The translations under genes and the position numbers were made by a program. 64,000 nucleotides of DNA from Streptomyces sp. NBC_01549 (GTDB lineage: Bacteria; Actinomycetota; Actinomycetes; Streptomycetales; Streptomycetaceae): contig NZ_JAPEPW010000001.1 in the NCBI RefSeq assembly GCF_026339955.1, positions 1,550,001-1,614,000 of the forward strand, read 5' to 3'. The notes under the pieces are model-generated. The model was not told where the DNA came from, searched no databases, and saw only the letters and a list, made by a program, of their open reading frames with translations. Of the stretch, positions 24,084 to 31,491 are shown piece by piece (positions within the stretch are counted from its first letter, which is position 1; each line of letters starts with the position of its first letter).

Positions 24084-24133
24084 GTGTGTCGGTTCCTGGC
24101 GTGCGGGCCGGTGGGGGCTGGGAGCGCAGTTCC

Positions 24134-25231
24134 CTAGAGCGCCAGGCGCTCTACCGCCGCCGCCACCCGCTCGTCCGTCGCCGTCAGGGCCACGCGGACG
24201 AATTTTTCGCCCGCCTCGCCGTAGAAGTCGCCCGGCGCGACGAGAATGCCCAGCTCGGCCAGGTGGGCGACGGTGTCCCAGCAGGACTCGTCGCGGGTGG
24301 CCCAGAGGTACAGGCTCGCCTCGCTGTGTTCGATCCGGAAGCCGTGGCGCAGCAGTGCCTCGCGCAGGGCGCTGCGGCGGGCCGCGTAGCGCTCGCGCTG
24401 TTCGCGGACGTGGACGTCGTCCGCGAGGGCGGCGACCACCGCGGCCTGGGTCGGCGCGGACGTCATCATGCCGCCGTGCTTGCGGATCTGGAGGAGGTCG
24501 CCGAGGACCGCGGGGTCACCGGCGAGGAACGCGGCGCGGTAGCCGGCCAGGTTCGAGCGCTTCGACAGCGAGTGGACCGAGACGATCCCCTCGTACGAGC
24601 CGCCGCAGACGTCCGGGTGCAGGACCGAGACCGGGTCGGCCTCCCAGCCCAGCTCGATGTAGCACTCGTCGGAGAACACCAGGATGTCGTGCTCGCGGGC
24701 CCACGCGACGATCCGGGTGAGTTCCCGGGCGGAGAGGACCTTGCCCGTCGGGTTCGACGGGGAGTTCAGCCACAGGAGCTTCAGATCGGTCGGGTCCAGC
24801 TCCGTGGGGTCGTCGTAGACCACGTAGTCCGCGCGGGCCAGGCGCGCGCCGACCTCGTACGTCGGGTAGGCGAGGCGCGGGTAGGCGACCTTGTCGCCGG
24901 GGCCCAGGCCCAGCTGGGTGGGGAGCCAGGCGACGAGTTCCTTGGAGCCGACGACCGGGAGCACATGCCGGTGGGTGACGTCGCGTGCGCCGAGCCGCCG
25001 CTCGACCCAGCCGGTGAGCGCGTCGCGCAGTTCGGGCGTGCCCCACACCGTGGGATAGCCCGGCGAGTCCGCGGCCGCGACCAGAGCTTTCTGGATCAGC
25101 TCGGGCACCGGGTCGACCGGGGTGCCGACGGACAGGTCGACGATGCCACCCGGATGAGCGGCGGCCGTCGCCTTGAAGGGCTCCAGCTTGTCCCAGGGGA
25201 AGACGGGAAGCCGGTCGGAGACTGCGGACAC
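24134..25231 (-). CDS. dapC: Succinyldiaminopimelate transaminase
   Basis: A 365-residue PLP-dependent fold-type I aminotransferase. It converts N-succinyl-2-amino-6-ketopimelate to N-succinyl-LL-DAP with glutamate. LWLNSPSNPTGKVLS holds the Asn/Pro substrate-PLP segment, VFSDECYIEL the cofactor Asp/Tyr, and VHSLSKRSNLAGYR the Schiff-base Lys near residue 225. Adjacency to the 7Fe ferredoxin gene is conserved in actinobacteria (Rv1177-Rv1178) and supports DapC over other aminotransferases. It starts at GTG. A strong terminator lies between it and fdxA, so it probably has its own promoter. Confidence 0.93.
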   Translation of the reverse strand: MSAVSDRLPVFPWDKLEPFKATAAAHPGGIVDLSVGTPVDPVPELIQKALVAAADSPGYPTVWGTPELRDALTGWVERRLGARDVTHRHVLPVVGSKELVAWLPTQLGLGPGDKVAYPRLAYPTYEVGARLARADYVVYDDPTELDPTDLKLLWLNSPSNPTGKVLSARELTRIVAWAREHDILVFSDECYIELGWEADPVSVLHPDVCGGSYEGIVSVHSLSKRSNLAGYRAAFLAGDPAVLGDLLQIRKHGGMMTSAPTQAAVVAALADDVHVREQRERYAARRSALREALLRHGFRIEHSEASLYLWATRDESCWDTVAHLAELGILVAPGDFYGEAGEKFVRVALTATDERVAAAVERLAL

Positions 25232-25315
25232 GGGATCGGGCTCACTTTCTCGTTCGTACGACCCGTACGCACACGGCCTGCGTGCCTGTGGCCGGTACGG
25301 GCTGCTACGGCAAAC

Positions 25316-25366
25316 GCCTCGGTCCCGTACGGCGATCGAGGGAATCGGGCCGTACGGGACCGAGGC
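25316..25366 (-). terminator. 18-bp perfect stem terminator of fdxA
   Basis: GCCTCGGTCCCGTACGGC (25316-25333) and its exact complement (25349-25366) enclose a 15-nt loop. Read on the minus strand it begins 20 nt after the fdxA stop and is followed by GTTTGCC. It is one of the longest perfect stems in the window. Confidence 0.85.
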
Positions 25367-25385
25367 GGCGCGTAGGTGCGGCCGC

Positions 25386-25706
25386 TTACTGGTTCTGCGG
25401 CGGCAGCGCTGCGATGAAGGGGTGGTCGCGCTCGATCAGACCGAGCTTGCTGGCGCCGCCGGGCGAGCCGAGCTCGTCGAAGAACTCGACGTTCGCCTTG
25501 TAGTAGTCCTTCCACTCTTCGGGAGTGTCGTCCTCGTAGAAGATCGCCTCGACCGGGCACACCGGCTCACAGGCTCCACAGTCGACGCATTCGTCCGGGT
25601 GGATGTACAAGGACCGGGAGCCCTCGTAGATGCAGTCGACCGGGCACTCCTCGATGCACGCCTTGTCCTTGACGTCGACACAAGGCTGCGCGATGACGTA
25701 GGTCAC
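25386..25706 (-). CDS. fdxA: 7Fe-8S ferredoxin
   Basis: A 106-residue seven-iron ferredoxin. Cys9, Cys17 and Cys50 fit the [3Fe-4S] ligands and Cys21, Cys40, Cys43 and Cys46 the [4Fe-4S] ligands, the Azotobacter FdI spacing shifted by one; Cys25 is the extra free cysteine. The C-terminal 45 residues are the usual long helix-rich tail. It carries electrons at low potential to as yet unknown partners. It starts at GTG with GAGGAGG upstream. Confidence 0.95.
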   Translation of the reverse strand: MTYVIAQPCVDVKDKACIEECPVDCIYEGSRSLYIHPDECVDCGACEPVCPVEAIFYEDDTPEEWKDYYKANVEFFDELGSPGGASKLGLIERDHPFIAALPPQNQ

Positions 25707-25846
25707 GCTGTCGTTCCTCCTCGATAGGGCGCTGGCGGGCCTCCATAGGCTCCGCCGCCTGGCGCGCGGGAGCGCGGCGTCGTCGATGCCCGCACCTAGT
25801 ATCTCCGTTCCGGGGCGTGATCCATACAGGAGGGGTGAACTGACCT

Positions 25847-26887
25847 GTGGAAATCTCTGCGGCTGGGCGTCTCGAGGTCCGAATCACCGCTGCTGACGTG
25901 GGCAAACGTGTCTCTGTTCGGCGGATGATCATAGATATCGAAGGTGCCGCCGAAGGTGAGAAGTTCACCGACACGGTCGGTGTTCTCACATCATGGAACA
26001 ACGGTGTGCTGCTGATCACACGACGGGGCGGCGAGAGCGTCCGGATTCCGGAGTCCTCGCTGGTCGCGGGCAAGGTCGTACCGGCCGCCCCGGAGCGTCG
26101 GCGGGGCCCCGCGGCCTCGTACGAGGAGCTGGCGCGGGTCGCCGCGCGGGCCTGGCAGCCGGTGGAGAGCGAGCGGTTCGGCCACTGGGAGCTGCGGGCG
26201 GCCTCCGGGTTCACCCGGCGCGCGAATTCCGTGCTGCCGCTCGGAGACCCGGGCGTGCCGCTCGACGAGGCGCTGACGTGCGTACGTGACTGGTACGCGG
26301 CCCGTGGCCTGCCCGCCTACGTCCAGACCGCGACCGGGGCCGAGGGCGCGCAGGAGCTGCTGTGCGCGGAGCTGGAGGCGCGCGGCTGGGCGCGTGAGGT
26401 GAGCGCCGAGCTGTGGATCGGCGCGCTCGCGCCCCTCGCCGACCGTGAGGTCTCCGGGGGCCCCGAGGTCGTCCTCTCCCGTGCGGCCGACGAGGCGTGG
26501 CTGGGCCGCTACCAGCGCAAGGGGCTGAGCGAGGTCGCGCTGCGCGTCCTGGGCAGCGGGCCCTCGGTGTGGTTCGCGACGGTGCCCGGTGCGGAGGGGG
26601 AGCCTCCGGCCGCGATCGGGCGGTGTGTCGTCGACGGGCGGTGGGCCGGTTTCTCGGCCGTCGAGGTCGACCCCGCCCAGCGGCGCCGGGGCCTCGCCAC
26701 CGTCGTCATGCCCGCGCTCGCCCACCGTGCCCTGGACGAGGGCGCCTCGGCGGCCTGGCTCCAGGTGGAGACGGACAACGCGGGGGCGCGGGCGCTGTAC
26801 GCAGGAATGGGCTTCTCCGCGCATCACGCCTACCACCACTACCGCGCGCCTCAGGCATCCTCAGGCGACCGCCGTCCACCGTCGTGA
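25847..26887 (+). CDS. GNAT-family N-acetyltransferase with N-terminal extra domain
   Basis: A 346-residue protein. Residues 1-80 form a small beta-rich domain (VGKRVSVRRMI...GVLTSWNNGVLLITRRGG). Residues 110-330 look like two GNAT-related halves; the second has the acetyl-CoA motif VEVDPAQRRRGLATVVM (Q/RxxGxG/A type) and ends ALYAGMGFSAHHAYHHYRAP. The substrate is unknown. The GTG start has AGGAGGGG upstream. It is divergent from fdxA across 140 bp and is followed after 17 bp by the SirB1-like gene, so the two are probably co-transcribed. Confidence 0.85.
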   Translation: MEISAAGRLEVRITAADVGKRVSVRRMIIDIEGAAEGEKFTDTVGVLTSWNNGVLLITRRGGESVRIPESSLVAGKVVPAAPERRRGPAASYEELARVAARAWQPVESERFGHWELRAASGFTRRANSVLPLGDPGVPLDEALTCVRDWYAARGLPAYVQTATGAEGAQELLCAELEARGWAREVSAELWIGALAPLADREVSGGPEVVLSRAADEAWLGRYQRKGLSEVALRVLGSGPSVWFATVPGAEGEPPAAIGRCVVDGRWAGFSAVEVDPAQRRRGLATVVMPALAHRALDEGASAAWLQVETDNAGARALYAGMGFSAHHAYHHYRAPQASSGDRRPPS

Positions 26888-26904
26888 AGGGGTACGAGAC
26901 CGCC

Positions 26905-27756
26905 ATGCCTTCCCCCCATCCCCCGGAGCCGGAGCGGGCCGCCGAGGTCCGCCGGATGTTCGCCGAGGAGGCCCGGTCCGAGCGGCCCGACCTGGCGGCG
27001 CTGTGTCTGCTGATCGGGGCGGCGGCGGACGGAACACTGGACGAGGCGGGAGTGGACGCGGCGCAGATCGAACTCGACCGGCTCGCCGGTCAGCTGCCGT
27101 TCCGGCCCGGTACGGCACTGTCCTGGGCGAGCGCGCTCGCCGAGCTGCTCGGCGGGCGCTGCGGGTTCCGGGGCTCGCCCGGGGACTACCAACGGCTGGA
27201 GTCGTCGCTGCTGCACGCGGTGCTGCGGCGGCGGCGCGGGCTGCCCATCCTGCTCTCCGTGGTGTGGATGGAGGTGGCCAGGCGGGCCGGCGCGCCGGTG
27301 TACGGGGTCGCCCTGCCCGGGCACTTCGTGGTGGGCTTCGGACCGGCCGAGCAACAGGTGCTCGCCGATCCCTTCGACGGGGGGCGGGTGCTGAGCGGCT
27401 CCGATGCGGAGCTGCTCGTGCAGGGGGCCACCGGTGCGCCTCTCGATCCCTCGGTGCTCGTCCCCGCCCCTCCGCTCGACGTGGTCGTGCGGATCCTGAA
27501 CAACGTCCGGGCCTGGGCGGCGGCGCGGCCTGAACGGTCGGATGTCGCCCTGTGGGCCGTGGAGTTGTCGCTGGTGCTGCCGTCGCATCCCGCGCGGTTG
27601 CGGTACGAGCGGGCTCAGCTGCTGGTGCAGCGGGGGGATTTCCTGGGTGGGGCGGCGGAGTTGGACGCCTACGCCGATGTGGTCGCCGCGGTGGATCCGC
27701 CTACGGCGGAGAAGGTTCGGGGGCAGGCTCGGGCGGCTCGGGCGATGTTGAACTGA
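26905..27756 (+). CDS. SirB1/transglutaminase-like protein
   Basis: A 283-residue protein of the SirB1 family with a transglutaminase-like core. FRGSPGDYQRLESSLLHAVLRRRRGLPILLSVVWMEVARRAG is the typical region, followed by YGVALPGHFVVGF with the core His. The catalytic Cys of true transglutaminases is replaced, as in most of the family, so enzymatic activity is doubtful. The C-terminus (about 210-283) is TPR-like (SHPARLRYERAQLLVQRGDFLGG). It follows the GNAT gene by 17 bp. Confidence 0.85.
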   Translation: MPSPHPPEPERAAEVRRMFAEEARSERPDLAALCLLIGAAADGTLDEAGVDAAQIELDRLAGQLPFRPGTALSWASALAELLGGRCGFRGSPGDYQRLESSLLHAVLRRRRGLPILLSVVWMEVARRAGAPVYGVALPGHFVVGFGPAEQQVLADPFDGGRVLSGSDAELLVQGATGAPLDPSVLVPAPPLDVVVRILNNVRAWAAARPERSDVALWAVELSLVLPSHPARLRYERAQLLVQRGDFLGGAAELDAYADVVAAVDPPTAEKVRGQARAARAMLN

Positions 27757-27856
27757 GGTCGCCTTCGCGCCGTGGGGCTTTGGGGACAGAGGGCGACTAC
27801 AGGTCCGATTCGGCTGGTCGCGCCCACGCGGCGGAGCCGCATAATGTCACAGCCCC

Positions 27857-27875
27857 GCGCCCCTTTCAGGGGCGC
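27857..27875. terminator. Hairpin GCGCCCC-TTTCA-GGGGCGC between convergent operons
   Basis: A 7-bp perfect stem (27857-27863 with 27869-27875) between the SirB1-like gene and the end of the response-regulator operon. It carries the CCCCGCGCCCCT core of the intergenic repeat family seen at 1069, 10459 and 18084. Confidence 0.6.
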
Positions 27876-27890
27876 CTGCCTCGACGGTGA

Positions 27891-28505
27891 TTACAACCAG
27901 CCCTTCTCCCGTGCTATCCGGACCGCCTCCGCGCGATTGCGGGCCGCCAGCTTCTGGATCGCTGTGGAGAGGTAGTTGCGGACCGTGCCCTGGGAGAGGT
28001 GGAGGGCGGTGGCCAGTTCGGCGTTGGTGGAGCCGTCGGCCGCCGCGCGGAGGATCTCGCGCTCGCGGTCGGTCAGGGGGTTGGCGCCGTCGGCGAGGGC
28101 GGCGGCCGCGAGGGTGGGGTCGATGACCCGTTCGCCGGCGAGCACCTTACGGACCGCCGCGGCGAGTTGCGCCGCCGGGGCGTCCTTGACGAGGAAGGCG
28201 TCGGCGCCGGACTCCATCGCGCTGCGCAGATAGCCGGGGCGGCCGAAGGTCGTGAGGATGAGCAGTTTGATGCCGGGGAATTCCTTGTGGACCTCGGCCG
28301 CCGCCTCGATGCCCGTCCTGCCCGGCATCTCGATGTCGAGGAGCGCCACGTCCACGTCGTGGGCGCGGGCCGCGGCCAGCACCTCGTCGCCGCGCGCCAC
28401 CTGGGCGACCACCTCGATGTCGGGCTCGAGGCCCAGCAACGCGGCGAGCGCCTCGCGGACCATCGACTGGTCCTCGGCGAGCAGGACCTTGATCGTGTGG
28501 CTCAT
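27891..28505 (-). CDS. NarL/DesR-type response regulator
   Basis: A 204-residue response regulator. The receiver domain has the acidic pair in LLAEDQS, phospho-acceptor Asp57 in ALLDIEMPG and the conserved Lys in FLVKDAP. The C-terminal LuxR-type HTH reads LTDREREILRAAADGSTNAELATALHLSQGTVRNYLSTAIQKL. It is encoded last in the ABC-permease-kinase-regulator operon, with a 4-nt overlap with the kinase gene. The likely DNA target is the inverted repeat at 31396-31413 upstream of the operon. Confidence 0.93.
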   Translation of the reverse strand: MSHTIKVLLAEDQSMVREALAALLGLEPDIEVVAQVARGDEVLAAARAHDVDVALLDIEMPGRTGIEAAAEVHKEFPGIKLLILTTFGRPGYLRSAMESGADAFLVKDAPAAQLAAAVRKVLAGERVIDPTLAAAALADGANPLTDREREILRAAADGSTNAELATALHLSQGTVRNYLSTAIQKLAARNRAEAVRIAREKGWL

Positions 28506-29677
28506 GGACCGGATCCTACGGGGTGATCGGCGGCCTCGAAGGGGGCCTGCGTCGGCACCCGTGCGACCAGCCGGAAGCCGTGCCGCACCCGGCCCGCCTC
28601 CAGGGCTCCGCCCACCTTCTCCAGCCGCTCGGTCAGCCCCGTCAGACCGTTGCCCGGACCGTGGCCCGAGCCGCCCGAACCGTCGTCCTCCGCGCTCAGT
28701 TCGAGCACAGGGCCGTCCAGTGTCTGGCGGCGCACGAGCTCCACGGTGCAGCGCCGGGCCCCGCTGTGCCGTACGACATTGGTGATCGCTTCCCGCAGCG
28801 CCCAGGCGAGCGCGGACTCGCTCTCCTCGGCGACGTCGGTGAGGTCCGGCTCGGCGGGCAGCTCCGCGGTGACTCCCGCCGCCGTCAACGCGACCTGTGC
28901 GCCCGCGAGTTCGCCGGACAGCCGGGCCCGCCGGTAGCCGGTGACGGCCTCGCGCACGTCGACGAGGGCCTGACGGCTGACCTGTTCGATGTCGGCCACC
29001 TGCTGCGCCGCCTTCTCGGGGTGGTCGGGGAGCATCCGGCCGGCCAGCTCGCTCTTGAGGGTGATCAGGGAGAGCGAGTGGCCCAGCAGGTCGTGCAGAT
29101 CGCGGGCCAGGCGCAGCCGCTCCTCGTTCGCGGCCAGTTGGGCGACCGTCGCACGGGCCTCGCGCAGCGCGATCGTCGTGCGGATCAGTTCGCGGACGCC
29201 GGTCATGGCGAACCCGCCGAGGAACGCCGGGATGAGCAGCCCCGCCAGATACGCCTTGCCGCCCGGGACGATCAGGGCGATCGCCGTCAGCACGGCGGAG
29301 ACCGCCGGGATGGCCCAGCGCGCCATCCGCAGCGGGAGCACCGCGCCGGACGCGATCGAGACGTACACGAACAGGACGAGCCACTCCCGCCCCAGGGTGA
29401 AGGAGAGCAGGGCGGCCTCGGCCGCGAGGACCCAGAGCGAGACGAGCACGAAGGGCGTCGTCTCGCCGCGGCCGGTGCGGAAGACCAGCGCCCCGTACCA
29501 CCCGACGAAGGCCACCAGGCCGCACCAGCCGAGCACGACGACACCGGTGCTGTGGCCGCCGTGCACCAGGTCGCTGACGGGCGCGCTCAGATAGACGAGC
29601 CAGATGCCGGTCCAGACGGCCTTGACCATCATCTGCCTGCGATTCTGCGGGCGTTGCCCGATGCCGACGCTGCTCAC
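28502..29677 (-). CDS. DesK-type membrane sensor histidine kinase
   Basis: A 391-residue HisKA_3 kinase. About six membrane helices span residues 15-165. The phospho-acceptor His (about 195) is in LARDLHDLLGHSLS, and the C-terminal HATPase has the N box (REAITNVVRHS) and GNGLTGLTERL. Such kinases sense membrane stress through their helices. The start is GTG 29677, overlapping the ABC permease stop as GTGA; the regulator gene overlaps its own end (ATGA). Confidence 0.92.
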   Translation of the reverse strand: MSSVGIGQRPQNRRQMMVKAVWTGIWLVYLSAPVSDLVHGGHSTGVVVLGWCGLVAFVGWYGALVFRTGRGETTPFVLVSLWVLAAEAALLSFTLGREWLVLFVYVSIASGAVLPLRMARWAIPAVSAVLTAIALIVPGGKAYLAGLLIPAFLGGFAMTGVRELIRTTIALREARATVAQLAANEERLRLARDLHDLLGHSLSLITLKSELAGRMLPDHPEKAAQQVADIEQVSRQALVDVREAVTGYRRARLSGELAGAQVALTAAGVTAELPAEPDLTDVAEESESALAWALREAITNVVRHSGARRCTVELVRRQTLDGPVLELSAEDDGSGGSGHGPGNGLTGLTERLEKVGGALEAGRVRHGFRLVARVPTQAPFEAADHPVGSGP

Positions 29678-30414
29678 GCCTTCAGCGTGTCCTTCCGGTA
29701 CAGCCATGCCGCGCCGCCCGCGAAGAGGAGGAAGGAGACGGCGAGGATGACGAGGTCCTTCGCGTGCGGGGCGTCGCCCAGCTCGATGGACCGCCCGAGG
29801 GCGGCGTACGCGTGCGTGGGCAGCCAGGACGCGATCTTCTGGAGCCAGTCGGGGAAGGTGGTCGTGGGCATCCACAGTCCGCCGAGCACCGAGAGCCCGA
29901 AGTACAGGATCATCGTGATCGGGCGGACCGCGTCGCCGCTCGCGAGATAGCCGATGGCCACGCCGAGCGCCGCGAAGACGAGGCTGCCGGCCCAGATCGC
30001 GCCGGTGAGCGCGAGCCACTGCCAGGCGTCCAGCCGTACGTGCTTCACGGCGGCGGCGACCGCGAAGACGACCACGATCGACGGCAGGCTGATCACGGCG
30101 GCGCTGGCCGTCTTCGCCAGGACATAGCCGCGGCCCGGCAGGGTGGTGAGCCTGAGCTGCCGTACCCAGCCGCTCTCGCGTTCCTTCGCGATGCGTTCGC
30201 TGTTGCCCATCAGGACGGCGGTCAGGGCGCCGAAGGAGGCCATGGAGACCATGAAGAAGGTCGGCAGGGTGAGCCCGGTGCCGTCCACCTCGGTGGTGCT
30301 GTCGGCGCTGCCCGCGATGAGCAGGAACAGGGCCGAGGGGTAGACCACCGAGAAGAACAGGAACTTCTTGTTGCGCAGGGCGCGGGTGATCTCGAGCTTG
30401 ATGAGGCTGTTCAC
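29674..30414 (-). CDS. ABC-2 type transporter permease
   Basis: A 246-residue membrane protein with about six helices (LFLLIAGSADS, FFMVSMASFGALTAVLM, LAKTASAAVISLPSIVVVFAVAAA, ALGVAIGYLASGDAV, ILYFGLSVLGGLWMP, LVILAVSFLLFAGGAAWL). It starts MNSLIKLEITRALRNKK, typical of the ABC-2 family. With the preceding ATPase it probably exports a membrane-active compound or lipid. Overlaps on both sides are 4 nt, showing a tight operon. Confidence 0.9.
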   Translation of the reverse strand: MNSLIKLEITRALRNKKFLFFSVVYPSALFLLIAGSADSTTEVDGTGLTLPTFFMVSMASFGALTAVLMGNSERIAKERESGWVRQLRLTTLPGRGYVLAKTASAAVISLPSIVVVFAVAAAVKHVRLDAWQWLALTGAIWAGSLVFAALGVAIGYLASGDAVRPITMILYFGLSVLGGLWMPTTTFPDWLQKIASWLPTHAYAALGRSIELGDAPHAKDLVILAVSFLLFAGGAAWLYRKDTLKA

Positions 30415-31337
30415 CGTGACTTCGCCTCCTCGGCGGCCGTGATGGCGACGAAGGCCTGCTCGAGCCCGAGCCCGGCGACTTCGAGATTGCGGGGGTAGAG
30501 GCCGAGCCCGTACAGCGCGTGTACGGTCGCGTCGGCGTCGGAGGACTGGATGCGGACGGTGTGCCCGGAGATGTCGATCGAGGTCAGGAAGGGCAGCGCG
30601 CGCAGCGGGGCCTCGTCGATGGGGGCTTCCAGGTCGAAGGCGATACGGCGGGCGCCGGCCTTCGCCTTGATCTCGGCGGCGGTGCCGTCGGCGAGCAGGC
30701 GGCCCCGGTGCAGTACGAGGACGCGGTCCGCTATGGCGTCGGCCTCCTCCAGGTAGTGCGTGGCGAACAGGACGGTCCTGCCCTGGTCGGCCTGCTCGCG
30801 CATGGTGGCCCAGAAGGCCTGGCGGGCGGAGACGTCCATGCCGGTGGTGGGCTCGTCCAGGACGATCAGGTCGTTGGCGCCGGCCGTGGCGAGCGCGAAG
30901 CGGACGCGCTGTTCCTGGCCGCCGGAGAGCTTGTTGACCTTGCGGTCGGCTATCTGCGAGATGCCCGCGCGGGCCAGCACGTCACTGACCTTGTACGGCT
31001 TCGGGTGCAGATCGCAGGCCAGCTTCACCAGCTCGCCGACCGTGACCTCGTCCATCAGGCCGCCGCTCTGCAGCATGGCGCCCACCCGGCCGCCGACGAT
31101 CGCCTCGCGGGGGCCGGCGCCGAACACCCGGACCGCGCCGGTGTCGGGGTGCTTGAGGCCGAGGAGCAGGTCCAGCGTGGTCGACTTGCCGGCCCCGTTG
31201 GGACCCAGCAGGGCGACGGTCTCGCCCGGGTGCAGGTCGAGCGTCAGCCCGTCGACGGCCCGTACGTTCCCGTAGCTCTTGCTCACCTGATCGAACCCGA
31301 CCACCGGGACGGTGGCGGGCGCCGCTGTTGTCGTCAT
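30411..31337 (-). CDS. ABC transporter ATP-binding protein (drug-export type)
   Basis: A 308-residue ABC ATPase of the DrrA/CcmA class: Walker A GPNGAGKST, signature LSGGQEQR, Walker B LIVLDEPTTGMD and the switch His in LFATHYLEEAD. The C-terminal 80 residues are the usual regulatory extension. It is the first gene of the ABC-ABC-kinase-regulator operon, an arrangement like linearmycin/daunorubicin-type self-protection modules. The start is set at 31337; ATG 31346 adds three residues. Neither has a clear ribosome site. Confidence 0.92.
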   Translation of the reverse strand: MTTTAAPATVPVVGFDQVSKSYGNVRAVDGLTLDLHPGETVALLGPNGAGKSTTLDLLLGLKHPDTGAVRVFGAGPREAIVGGRVGAMLQSGGLMDEVTVGELVKLACDLHPKPYKVSDVLARAGISQIADRKVNKLSGGQEQRVRFALATAGANDLIVLDEPTTGMDVSARQAFWATMREQADQGRTVLFATHYLEEADAIADRVLVLHRGRLLADGTAAEIKAKAGARRIAFDLEAPIDEAPLRALPFLTSIDISGHTVRIQSSDADATVHALYGLGLYPRNLEVAGLGLEQAFVAITAAEEAKSR

Positions 31338-31395
31338 GGGGACCATCGTGGCCGCGAGGGCCCGGTGCCCGGCAGTGCCGACGGTCCTGGGTGCC

Positions 31396-31413
31396 GCATG
31401 ACAGATGTCATGC
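31396..31413. promoter_or_regulatory. Inverted repeat GCATGACA-GA-TGTCATGC upstream of the ABC/two-component operon
   Basis: Perfect 8-bp arms with a 2-nt centre, 59 bp upstream of the ATPase start. The symmetry and position suit dimeric binding by the NarL-type regulator encoded at the end of the operon. Autoregulation is inferred. Confidence 0.6.
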
Positions 31414-31437
31414 CGCGCGGAACTCCGTGCCGCGACG

Positions 31438-31472
31438 ACGGAGCCCCTGCCCGGCGCGGGCAGGGGCTCCGT
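31438..31472 (-). terminator. 16-bp stem terminator after the 757-residue membrane-protein gene
   Basis: ACGGAGCCCCTGCCCG (31438-31453) and CGGGCAGGGGCTCCGT (31457-31472) pair perfectly with a 3-nt loop, 20 nt past the stop at 31492 on the minus strand. It isolates that gene from the ABC operon downstream. Confidence 0.8.
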
Positions 31473-31491
31473 TCATCCGGACGACCGGAGG

